6,474 nt of DNA from Gammaproteobacteria bacterium (GTDB lineage Bacteria > Pseudomonadota > Gammaproteobacteria > GRL18), in contig JALTKC010000149.1 in NCBI GenBank assembly GCA_027076245.1, forward strand, positions 1 through 6,474, read 5' to 3'. Position numbers and translations under genes: made by a program. How positions within the stretch are numbered: the stretch's first letter is position 1; each line of letters begins with the position of its first letter. The notes under the pieces were generated by a model that saw only the letters and a list, made by a program, of their open reading frames with translations, searched no databases and was not told where the DNA came from. Positions 1-5,106 of this stretch are shown one piece after another.

Positions 1-204
1 AATGACGGATTCGAACTGTTTGGGTAAATAAGTAGCAATACGCTCATTGCGTAAAATACCCCGGTTGATAAAGCCCTGGGCAATTGCACAGAGTTCCCGG
101 TTAAGTGCCTGGTAGGTCAGGGTTTGAGTTTTAAAAACCAGAGCTTCCGCATCCGGTGTTTGCTGCGCAGAATGACTGATAAATTGGTGAATAAGAGAGA
201 ACAT
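1..204 (-). CDS. AMP-dependent acyl-CoA ligase, N-terminal part (exosortase A-associated type)
   Basis: On the minus strand an ATG at 204-202 opens 68 codons that run off the left edge without a stop. The product starts MFSLIHQFISHSAQQTPDAE and continues with a segment like LTYQALNRE and then ERIATYLPKQFESV. This is the N-terminal pattern of the ANL (acyl-CoA synthetase/NRPS adenylation) superfamily: a short helix, 'TPDA.AL', 'LTY..L', and a strand before the first core helix. The 'YLPK.FE.V' wording is, from memory, closest to the AMP-forming ligases that accompany exosortase A/PEP-CTERM exopolysaccharide loci (TIGR03098). The AMP-binding and catalytic motifs lie outside the window, so the substrate cannot be judged. 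A weak AGG sits six bases before the ATG, and a good promoter lies upstream at 251-280. The superfamily is fairly secure; the exosortase-associated subtype is an inference. The alternative is another acyl or aminoacyl adenylating enzyme. Confidence 0.72.
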   Translation of the reverse strand, partial: MFSLIHQFISHSAQQTPDAEALVFKTQTLTYQALNRELCAIAQGFINRGILRNERIATYLPKQFESVI

Positions 205-250
205 TAAAGGCCTGAAAAGTTGTTTGTTAGGGTTATCGTTTGAAAAACCC

Positions 251-280
251 ATTATAGTGTCAATATTTTATACACTTCAA
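251..280 (-). promoter_or_regulatory. Sigma-70-like promoter for the acyl ligase
   Basis: Read on the minus strand, a perfect -10 hexamer TATAAT (256-251) is preceded, after 18 bases, by TTGAAG (280-275), which matches four of six bases of the -35 consensus. Transcription would begin near 244, leaving a leader of about 40 bases before the ligase ATG at 204. Its -35 element is only five bases from the TTGACA of a possible rightward promoter, so the two units may compete for polymerase or share regulators. Confidence 0.5.
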
Positions 281-285
281 TGGGC

Positions 286-313
286 TTGACAGCATAAAGT
301 CTGTTTATATAGG
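286..313 (+). promoter_or_regulatory. Possible rightward sigma-70 promoter
   Basis: A perfect -35 hexamer TTGACA (286-291) is followed after 16 bases by TATAGG (308-313), or after 18 bases by TAGGAT (310-315). Each candidate -10 matches four of six consensus bases. Transcription from here would give a leader of about 150 bases ahead of the gene at 469. The weak -10 makes this less convincing than the sigma-54 site downstream. Both could be used under different conditions. Confidence 0.3.
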
Positions 314-314
314 A

Positions 315-343
315 TTAAGATTACAAAATCTCTATGATCTTAA
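315..343. repeat. Inverted repeat, TTAAGAT arms, candidate protein binding site
   Basis: TTAAGAT at 315-321 is repeated inverted as ATCTTAA at 337-343. The arm centres are 22 bases apart, about two helical turns. A smaller dyad (AGATT 318-322, AATCT 327-331) is nested inside. It lies just upstream of the sigma-54 promoter at 358-374. An activator site is possible, although the DNA is AT-rich and chance matches are easy. The same half-site forms the outer ends of the palindrome at 1493-1529. Confidence 0.25.
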
Positions 344-357
344 AGTCTTTTTTTATT

Positions 358-374
358 TTGGTACTGATTTTGCT
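358..374 (+). promoter_or_regulatory. Sigma-54 (RpoN) -24/-12 promoter
   Basis: The sequence TTGGTACTGATTTTGCT matches the sigma-54 consensus YTGGCACGRNNNTTGCW at all but two of the specified positions. The essential GG (360-361) and GC (372-373) are present with exactly ten bases between them. Transcription would start near 384-386, giving a leader of about 85 bases before the ATG at 469. Sigma-54 promoters need an enhancer-binding activator, so this predicts on/off control of the gene at 469 and probably the one at 1253. No independent evidence of use is available from the sequence. Confidence 0.6.
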
Positions 375-427
375 TGTTTGTTATTAGCTTGTTGGTTTGC
401 AATGTTAAATAGAGGGAATAGTTTGGG

Positions 428-441
428 GGACAATCTTGTCC
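428..441. promoter_or_regulatory. Short perfect dyad in the leader of the 469 gene
   Basis: GGACAA (428-433) and TTGTCC (436-441) form perfect inverted arms around a two-base centre. The dyad lies between the sigma-54 site and the start codon, ending 27 bases before the ATG. It could be an operator for a dimeric regulator, or a small hairpin in the leader (five pairs, four-base loop). No T-run follows, so it is not a terminator. Confidence 0.25.
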
Positions 442-468
442 TGTTATAAGGTTTTACAGAATTGAGTA

Positions 469-1224
469 ATGATTAAGATGCTTTTTACAGGTAACAGACT
501 TTTAACACTGCTTTTGTTTGCTGCCTTTAATACCGTAATGGCTTTGCCTTTAACTGAAGAAGCTGACTTAATAAACAGCAGTAATAATCTAGACATTATT
601 GAATATAACGGTGCAGAATTACTGTCTGATAAGGTTATTAGTCAGCCACAAATGACGAGCAAAACACAGTCAGCCGGTTCTGTAATTGTTATGGAGCAGG
701 ATATTAACGCTAATGATATGGATTTATTAAAATCTTCAGATTATTTTGAAGTGAATAAAGCTCATAAAAGAAGAACTCAATATGGCGGTATTCATAATAC
801 CCAAAAAGCGGGCAGCAAGGTATTAACCTCCAGAAATACCAGTCCTGTTTCAGGAAATGTACGATCCCTGCTGAATGAAGAGGCTATTATTACTCCTGAA
901 TTGAAGGATAAAATCAAAGGTTCACTGGAATCTGTCAAACAGATTAAGGATGCTTTGATGACAGACAGTGAAATAAACTATGAAGACGCTGCTCAGGACA
1001 CTGAAATGCTGATCCAGAAAGAGGCGTATTTGCGTAAGCAACATCGCTTTGACGAAGTACATGGTATTAATAATAAAGTAACTAAAGAAAAATATACTGC
1101 TTCCATGTTTAGAGAGTTCATAGACAAAGTGATTAACTTTGTTATGTATGCAGTCATTTTAGGTATTTTTGTCAAATTACTGATGATGTTTATTGCATGG
1201 CAGAGAAAGCTCAACCAGTATTAA
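469..1224 (+). CDS. Exported single-pass membrane protein of unknown function
   Basis: The 251-residue product is not recognised as any known family. Residues 1-25 form a signal peptide: a basic start, the hydrophobic stretch LLTLLLFAAF, and a likely signal peptidase I site after V-M-A25. Residues 26-215 are hydrophilic, rich in Asn, Ser, Asp, Glu and Lys, and appear helical from about 133 onward. Residues 222-243 form one transmembrane helix, followed by a short tail WQRKLNQY. The expected topology is a periplasmic domain anchored near the C-terminus with the basic tail in the cytoplasm. There is no PEP or other recognisable sorting motif before the helix, so it is not a standard exosortase substrate. 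The start at 469 has only a weak ribosome site; an in-frame ATG at 478 is an alternative. A sigma-54-type promoter lies upstream, and a small basic protein follows after 28 bases, probably in the same transcript. The AT-rich composition differs from the kds genes and hints at a separate history. Its role may relate to envelope or exopolysaccharide functions, judged only from the neighbouring ligase. Confidence 0.8.
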   Translation: MIKMLFTGNRLLTLLLFAAFNTVMALPLTEEADLINSSNNLDIIEYNGAELLSDKVISQPQMTSKTQSAGSVIVMEQDINANDMDLLKSSDYFEVNKAHKRRTQYGGIHNTQKAGSKVLTSRNTSPVSGNVRSLLNEEAIITPELKDKIKGSLESVKQIKDALMTDSEINYEDAAQDTEMLIQKEAYLRKQHRFDEVHGINNKVTKEKYTASMFREFIDKVINFVMYAVILGIFVKLLMMFIAWQRKLNQY

Positions 1225-1252
1225 TCTTTTTAGGAATACAAGAGAACCGTTA

Positions 1253-1420
1253 ATGAAAGCTTCACAGGAAGATAGACGCAAAAACAGGCAGGAAGCCGCC
1301 TTTCCACTAACGGATAGTCAGGGGCATACCGTTCTTGCTGAACGAAGAAGTGGCAAAGATCGCAGAAAAAAAAGACGCCAGCAGGATGTGGCTATCGAAA
1401 TCCTCAATATCCTTCATTAA
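1253..1420 (+). CDS. Small Arg/Lys-rich protein of unknown function (55 aa)
   Basis: The start was set at the ATG at 1253, which has AGAGAA at a suitable distance (1241-1246) and AGGA further upstream (1232-1235). An upstream in-frame ATG at 1193 would overlap the preceding gene by 32 bases and lacks support. The 55-residue product is highly charged (14 Lys/Arg, 8 Asp/Glu) with no signal or membrane segment, so it is probably cytoplasmic. It has a symmetrical layout: an EDRRK motif (6-10), a central FPLTDSQGHTVL (17-28), then ERRSGKDRRKKRR (30-42) and a hydrophobic helix-like end (45-54). I recall small proteobacterial proteins with a 'PL.D..G..V..DRR...DRR' pattern, but know of no assigned function. 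Nucleic-acid binding or binding to an acidic partner is possible from the charge alone. It likely shares a transcript with the membrane protein gene upstream. Confidence 0.65.
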   Translation: MKASQEDRRKNRQEAAFPLTDSQGHTVLAERRSGKDRRKKRRQQDVAIEILNILH

Positions 1421-1486
1421 ACAACCATTCTAAATCTTTTCAGATCTGTTCTGATGTTCTATTTTTTAGTAGAAGCAGAATTTAAC

Positions 1487-1515
1487 TTGATATTAAGATA
1501 ATTCAAAGTTATAGT
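1487..1515 (+). promoter_or_regulatory. Sigma-70-like promoter of the ATPase-kds block
   Basis: TTGATA (1487-1492) and TATAGT (1510-1515) each match five of six consensus bases and are separated by the optimal 17 bases. Transcription would start near 1521-1523, giving a leader of about 23 bases before the ATG at 1545. The left arm of a 15-bp palindrome lies entirely within the spacer, and its right arm begins at the last base of the -10, so the promoter looks built to be blocked by a bound regulator. It could serve the whole run of genes to kdsD. Confidence 0.55.
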
Positions 1516-1529
1516 TTGAATTATCTTAA
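1493..1529. repeat. Perfect 15-bp inverted repeat, candidate operator
   Basis: The arms TTAAGATAATTCAAA (1493-1507) and TTTGAATTATCTTAA (1515-1529) are exact reverse complements around a seven-base centre GTTATAG. The repeat covers the spacer, the -10 and the probable transcription start of the promoter at 1487-1515, which is the usual place for a repressor operator. If transcription began upstream, the same bases would form an AT-rich hairpin ending four bases before the AAGG ribosome site of the ATPase gene. No T-run follows the right arm, so it is not a typical terminator. No candidate regulator is seen in the window. Confidence 0.6.
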
Positions 1530-1544
1530 GGTTAAGGTTTGGAT

Positions 1545-2732
1545 ATGTGGTTTAATCGGGTTGTAGAAAAGTCGCTATTGTCTGCTGTAGACAGCCGTCC
1601 TGTGGTTTTGCTGACAGGTGCTCGTCAAACCGGTAAAAGCTCATTATTACAAAAAGCATTTAGCCAGTATAAATATGTCACTTTGGACAGTCTTCAGTTT
1701 GCTGTTCAGGCAAAAGAGAATCCTGACTACTTTTTAAATCAGTTTAGTCAACCTGTTATTCTGGATGAGATTCAATATGCTCCTGAATTATTTCGTTATA
1801 TTAAAATCCGGGTAGACAGAGATCGAAGTACTTATGGCCAATGGTTATTGACCGGCAGTCAGAAATTTGAATTGATGCAGTCTGTCGGTGACAGCCTGGC
1901 TGGACGGATACGTATTATTCATCTGGAAACACTCAGCGCATTGGAAATCAGGCAAAAAAACAGTGTTAATTTAAATGATTATATATGGAAAGGCGGTTAC
2001 CCGGAGCTCTGGTCCAATCCACGTCTGAATTCCCAGGATTTTTTTGAAGATTACATACATACCTATATTGAGCGTGATCTGAGGCAAATTATTAATATTA
2101 GTAATCTGCTTGATTTTCAGCGTTTTATTCGTATTTGTGCCTCCCGTATTGGTCAGTTGATTAATTATCGGGATATAGCCAAAGATGTCGGTGTCTCGGA
2201 CGTTACTATAAAAAACTGGTTAGGTGCTCTGGAACAAAGCGGACTGATTTATCGTTTGCCGCCTTTTTATGCCAATATAGGCAAGCGCTTTGTAAAATCT
2301 TCCAGGCTTTATTTTGCCGACCATGGACTGGCCGCTTATCTCCTTGGGATCTCTGACTATCCGGCCTGGCAAAATCATATTTATAAAGGCAATTTATGGG
2401 AGAATATTGTCTTTTGTGAACTGGTTAAAACAGGTCAGTATAAGCCGGGTCATAATTTGTTTTTTTACCGTGATCAAAACGGGGTAGAAATGGACTTTAT
2501 AATACAGGAGTCGGTTACTGAAACATCCGCCATTACCCTTATTGAGGCTAAAGCCAGTGAAAATATTTCCCCAAAAAAACTGAACTTTTCCAAAATAGCA
2601 CCTCTGTTTAAAAAACGTCCTGTCAGGTGTCTGTTGATGGCTAATATTTCTGAGAATATATTACTGAAAATGAAGCAATACGATTTACTCAATCCGGTTT
2701 TAACCTCTCTGCCCTTGTCCGGCGCGGAATAA
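1545..2732 (+). CDS. AAA family ATPase with C-terminal DUF4143 domain
   Basis: The start is placed at the ATG at 1545, which has AAGG seven bases upstream. A TTG at 1539 is only one base from that AAGG and is unlikely. The 395-residue product has an AAA_14-type ATPase domain near the N-terminus: Walker A GARQTGKS (25-32), Walker B VILDE (71-75) and a TGS sensor (103-105). A winged helix-turn-helix-like part follows at about 202-238 (INYRDIAKDVGVSDVTIKNW). The C-terminal DUF4143 domain has a pattern like the PD-(D/E)XK nuclease fold: LWENIVFCEL (285-294), D317 in VEMDF and EAK (334-336). Length and domain order are normal for the family, which is widespread, patchily distributed and without a settled function; nuclease activity is not established. 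The gene lies two bases ahead of the radical SAM gene, behind a promoter overlapped by a palindrome. It is probably an accessory gene that now leads the kds transcript. All core motifs are intact. Confidence 0.9.
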   Translation: MWFNRVVEKSLLSAVDSRPVVLLTGARQTGKSSLLQKAFSQYKYVTLDSLQFAVQAKENPDYFLNQFSQPVILDEIQYAPELFRYIKIRVDRDRSTYGQWLLTGSQKFELMQSVGDSLAGRIRIIHLETLSALEIRQKNSVNLNDYIWKGGYPELWSNPRLNSQDFFEDYIHTYIERDLRQIINISNLLDFQRFIRICASRIGQLINYRDIAKDVGVSDVTIKNWLGALEQSGLIYRLPPFYANIGKRFVKSSRLYFADHGLAAYLLGISDYPAWQNHIYKGNLWENIVFCELVKTGQYKPGHNLFFYRDQNGVEMDFIIQESVTETSAITLIEAKASENISPKKLNFSKIAPLFKKRPVRCLLMANISENILLKMKQYDLLNPVLTSLPLSGAE

Positions 2733-2734
2733 AT

Positions 2735-3631
2735 ATGCACCTTGATCAGCAGGTTTTAACCTTTGGCCGGGCCATGCGCGAAAAGTATGGCTACAAGGTA
2801 CATAAACTGGCCATAGATGCACAGTTTACCTGTCCAAACCGGGATGGTACCAAAGGTATTGGCGGCTGCACTTTCTGTAATAATGTTTCCTTCAGCCCCA
2901 ATGCACGTAAACCGCCCTCTGTAGATGAACAACTGGACGCCGGTCGCCGGGTTATTTTAAAACGAACCGGTGCACGGCATTATCTGGCCTATTTTCAGGC
3001 CTATACTAATACTTATGCCGATATTGACTACTTGCAAAGCCTTTATGACAGTGCTTTAAAGCATCCGGATATTATCGGCCTGTCTATTGGTACCCGGCCG
3101 GACTGTGTGCCGGACAGGGTTCTTGCCCTGCTGGCCCGTTACCAGGAGCAGGGCCATGAAATCTGGCTGGAACTGGGGCTGCAATCCAGTTTTGACCGTG
3201 CACTGGAGGCCGTTAACCGGGGACACGGTTTTGCCGAATATCAGGATGCTATTAAACGGGCACATGGCTATGGTCTGCAGGTCTGCACTCACTTAATTGT
3301 CGGCCTGCCGACAGAAACCGCGCAAAACAGTCTGCTTAGTATGCAGAGGGTACTGGATACGCAGCCGGCCGGTATAAAAATACACCCTCTGCATGTGGTT
3401 AAAGGCACCCAACTGGCCCGGGATTTAAAGCAGGGACGCTATCAGCCTCTGTCAATGCAGGAATATGTGGATACCGTCGTAAAAATGGTTAAAATGGCAC
3501 CGGAGGAAATGATATTTCACCGTTTAACCGGCACAGCTACGGAGGATATCCTGCTGGCGCCTCAGTGGTGCAGTAAAAAATGGCAGGTCTTAAATCGTAT
3601 TACCGGGCAACTAAAAAATAATAATGACTGA
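2735..3631 (+). CDS. Radical SAM protein, YhcC/TIGR01212 family
   Basis: The 298-residue protein closely follows the YhcC family (E. coli YhcC is of similar length). The iron-sulfur cysteines are C33, C45 and C48, in the family's unusual CX11CX2C spacing around CPNRDGTKGIGGCTFC, instead of the common CX3CX2C. Further family landmarks are FQAYTNTYA (residues 87-95), IGTRPDCVPD, WLELGLQSS, HLIVGLPTE and the C-terminal HRLTGTATEDILLAPQWCSKKW. It should bind a [4Fe-4S] cluster and cleave S-adenosylmethionine to form a radical in the cytoplasm. The substrate of this family is not firmly established. The ATG at 2735 has GGAA five bases upstream, inside the end of the ATPase gene, and follows that gene's stop by two bases. 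The last eight bases overlap the next gene, so translation of the pair is probably coupled. Nothing suggests a direct part in Kdo synthesis. Confidence 0.93.
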   Translation: MHLDQQVLTFGRAMREKYGYKVHKLAIDAQFTCPNRDGTKGIGGCTFCNNVSFSPNARKPPSVDEQLDAGRRVILKRTGARHYLAYFQAYTNTYADIDYLQSLYDSALKHPDIIGLSIGTRPDCVPDRVLALLARYQEQGHEIWLELGLQSSFDRALEAVNRGHGFAEYQDAIKRAHGYGLQVCTHLIVGLPTETAQNSLLSMQRVLDTQPAGIKIHPLHVVKGTQLARDLKQGRYQPLSMQEYVDTVVKMVKMAPEEMIFHRLTGTATEDILLAPQWCSKKWQVLNRITGQLKNNND

Positions 3632-4481
3632 GATAAAAAAAAACAAACCCAGAGTCCGTCAGGCAGAAATTGAAGATTTTGATAAAGTCTATCCCCTGCT
3701 GCAAACCATGAATAATACCCGTCTGAGTCGCGCGGACTGGCATCGCTTGTTTGAAAATCACTGGCAACTGGATGAATTCTCTCCCGGTATCGTGCTGCAA
3801 AGCGGCGAGGATATAGTCGGTTATATCGGCACCATTTACAGTATTCAGAATGTGGCTGGAACAGAACAACTGTTCTGTAATCTGACCACCTGGATTGTTC
3901 AGGAACCCTACCGGAGTCACAGCTTTATGATGATCCTGCCGCTGGTGCGTAATAAAAATATTATTCTGACCAGCTTCAGTTCCAATGATGTCACTTATGA
4001 AGTGTATAAAAAACTGGGCTTTAAAGACGGTAACCAGAGCAAACGCCTGGTGTATCGCTGGCCTTCTTTACGCGGCAGCCAGTACCGTATCCATAGTGAT
4101 TTACAGAGTATAGAGCAGAGTATAAATGCTGAGAACCGAACAGTTTTTGATGCTCATAAGGCGTTTGGCAATACTTATATTTTAATTCAGTACCAGGAGC
4201 AGCAATGCCTGTTAATGGGCGTAATGGGTAAAAACGTCTTTAAACTCTATTATGCCAGTGATCGGGATTTTATGTGTCAACATTTTAAACACTTTAGAAA
4301 CCGTTTAATGGCTCTCCTTAAGGTAAAAAAAATGCAGGTGGACGAACATCTGCTGAAAGGGGGCTTTGTCTGGTTTAGTCGCAGGGTAAACTGGGGCAAT
4401 CCTTATCAGTATAAAACCAGCCTGGAGCACCTGCCTTCACCTTCCCCGGAATATTCTGAAATTTTCCTGTTAAATATGTAG
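3624..4481 (+). CDS. GNAT-like acetyltransferase with unassigned C-terminal half
   Basis: Residues 10-145 of the 285-residue product have a GNAT-fold layout: VRQAEIEDFDKVYPLL (first strand and helix), GIVLQSGEDIVGYIGTI (paired strands), LTTWIVQEPYRSHSFMM (the strand and loop that normally bind acetyl-CoA), and a terminal S-N-D-V-T-Y-E-V-Y-K-K-LGF element typical of the last GNAT helix and strand. The acetyl-CoA loop has YRSHS where most members have a glycine-rich Q/RxxGxG/A, so CoA binding may be altered or lost. Residues 146-285 are not recognised; they resemble no domain I know and could form a second, degenerate acyltransferase-like half. The substrate is unknown; a sugar or polysaccharide precursor would fit the kds neighbours. 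The ATG at 3624 overlaps the radical SAM gene by eight bases and has no clear ribosome site, so it probably relies on coupling. kdsC follows after 16 bases. Confidence 0.7.
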   Translation: MTEIKKNKPRVRQAEIEDFDKVYPLLQTMNNTRLSRADWHRLFENHWQLDEFSPGIVLQSGEDIVGYIGTIYSIQNVAGTEQLFCNLTTWIVQEPYRSHSFMMILPLVRNKNIILTSFSSNDVTYEVYKKLGFKDGNQSKRLVYRWPSLRGSQYRIHSDLQSIEQSINAENRTVFDAHKAFGNTYILIQYQEQQCLLMGVMGKNVFKLYYASDRDFMCQHFKHFRNRLMALLKVKKMQVDEHLLKGGFVWFSRRVNWGNPYQYKTSLEHLPSPSPEYSEIFLLNM

Positions 4482-4497
4482 CGCTTTAAGATGTAGT

Positions 4498-5094
4498 ATG
4501 GATGCCCTTATTTTGAATGATAAAGTTTTGATTGACAAAGCCAAACCAGTAAAACTGGTAATTTTTGATGTGGATGGTGTGCTGACCGATGGCATGATGA
4601 ACTATGGCCCGGACGGTGAGCTGTTTAAACAGTTTAATGTTAAAGACGGGGTGGGGATAAAACTTTTGCAGCAGCAGGGGATTGATGTGGCAGTTATTAC
4701 AGCCAAACGGTCTGCTCCTTTATCGCAAAGAATGGCCGACCTGGGCATAGGCTATTTTTATCCCGGCTGTGATAATAAACTGGCGGCTTATCATGAGTTA
4801 CTGGATCGTCTGTCATTAAAGCCTCAACAGATCTGTTATGTGGGAGATGATGTGATTGACCTGGCCGTTATGGCTGAAGTCGGCCTGTCTGTTGCTGTAC
4901 GGGATGCCCATTTTTTTGTAAAAGAGCAGGCGGACTATATTACCGAAACCGCTGGTGGAGAAGGGGTTGCCCGGGAAGTTGCGGATTGTATTCTCGATGC
5001 ACAGTTTGATCTGCGTACTCTTTATACTCAGATGATACAGAACCATAGCAACAAAAACAGTCCTGAAAATAAAGAACATAAAATAGTTCAGTAA
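4498..5094 (+). CDS. kdsC: 3-deoxy-D-manno-octulosonate 8-phosphate phosphatase (KdsC)
   Basis: KdsC is a cytoplasmic HAD-superfamily phosphatase that converts Kdo 8-phosphate to Kdo and phosphate. The 198-residue product has motif I FDVDGVLTDG (nucleophile D24, acid/base D26), the family's FNVKDGVGIKLL, motif II at T68 (ITAKRS), the lysine of motif III in CDNKLAAYHELL (K94), and motif IV YVGDDVIDLAVM (D117, D118, D121). The tail GGEGVAREVADCIL is typical of the tetrameric C0 subfamily, which lacks a large cap domain. Motif II reads ITAKRS where most relatives have ITGR, a small departure next to the catalytic threonine. Residues from about 182 on are a polar, Lys/Asn-rich extension. The start at 4498 has a weak ribosome site (TAAGAT), but the upstream part fits the usual N-terminal length. 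The gene sits between the GNAT gene and kdsB, 12 bases from the latter. CMP-Kdo context strongly supports the assignment over related HAD phosphatases. Confidence 0.93.
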   Translation: MDALILNDKVLIDKAKPVKLVIFDVDGVLTDGMMNYGPDGELFKQFNVKDGVGIKLLQQQGIDVAVITAKRSAPLSQRMADLGIGYFYPGCDNKLAAYHELLDRLSLKPQQICYVGDDVIDLAVMAEVGLSVAVRDAHFFVKEQADYITETAGGEGVAREVADCILDAQFDLRTLYTQMIQNHSNKNSPENKEHKIVQ

Positions 5095-5106
5095 GGAATT
5101 CATATA

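Noticed and set aside
993..1214. Minus-strand 73-codon frame opposite the membrane protein gene
   Set aside because: No family likeness or regulatory signals; its hydrophobic parts simply mirror the transmembrane coding stretch of the plus-strand gene.
469..1224. The membrane protein as a PEP-CTERM exosortase substrate
   Set aside because: It has a signal peptide and a C-terminal helix with a basic tail, but no PEP or similar sorting motif before the helix, and the helix is preceded by a charged helical stretch.
1193..1252. Longer start for the small basic protein at 1193
   Set aside because: It would overlap the preceding gene by 32 bases and lacks a ribosome site, while the ATG at 1253 has one; the extra 20 residues look like out-of-frame translation of the upstream gene.
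1421..1486. Small inverted repeat ATCT-TTTC-AGAT after the small protein gene as terminator
   Set aside because: Only four pairs, AT-rich, and the nearby T-run is not adjacent to the stem.
1493..1529. Palindrome as a rho-independent terminator for the 1253 gene
   Set aside because: The stem is AT-rich and no run of T follows the right arm; its overlap with a good promoter fits an operator better.
1539..1544. TTG start for the ATPase
   Set aside because: The AAGG ribosome site is one base away from the TTG but seven bases from the ATG at 1545.
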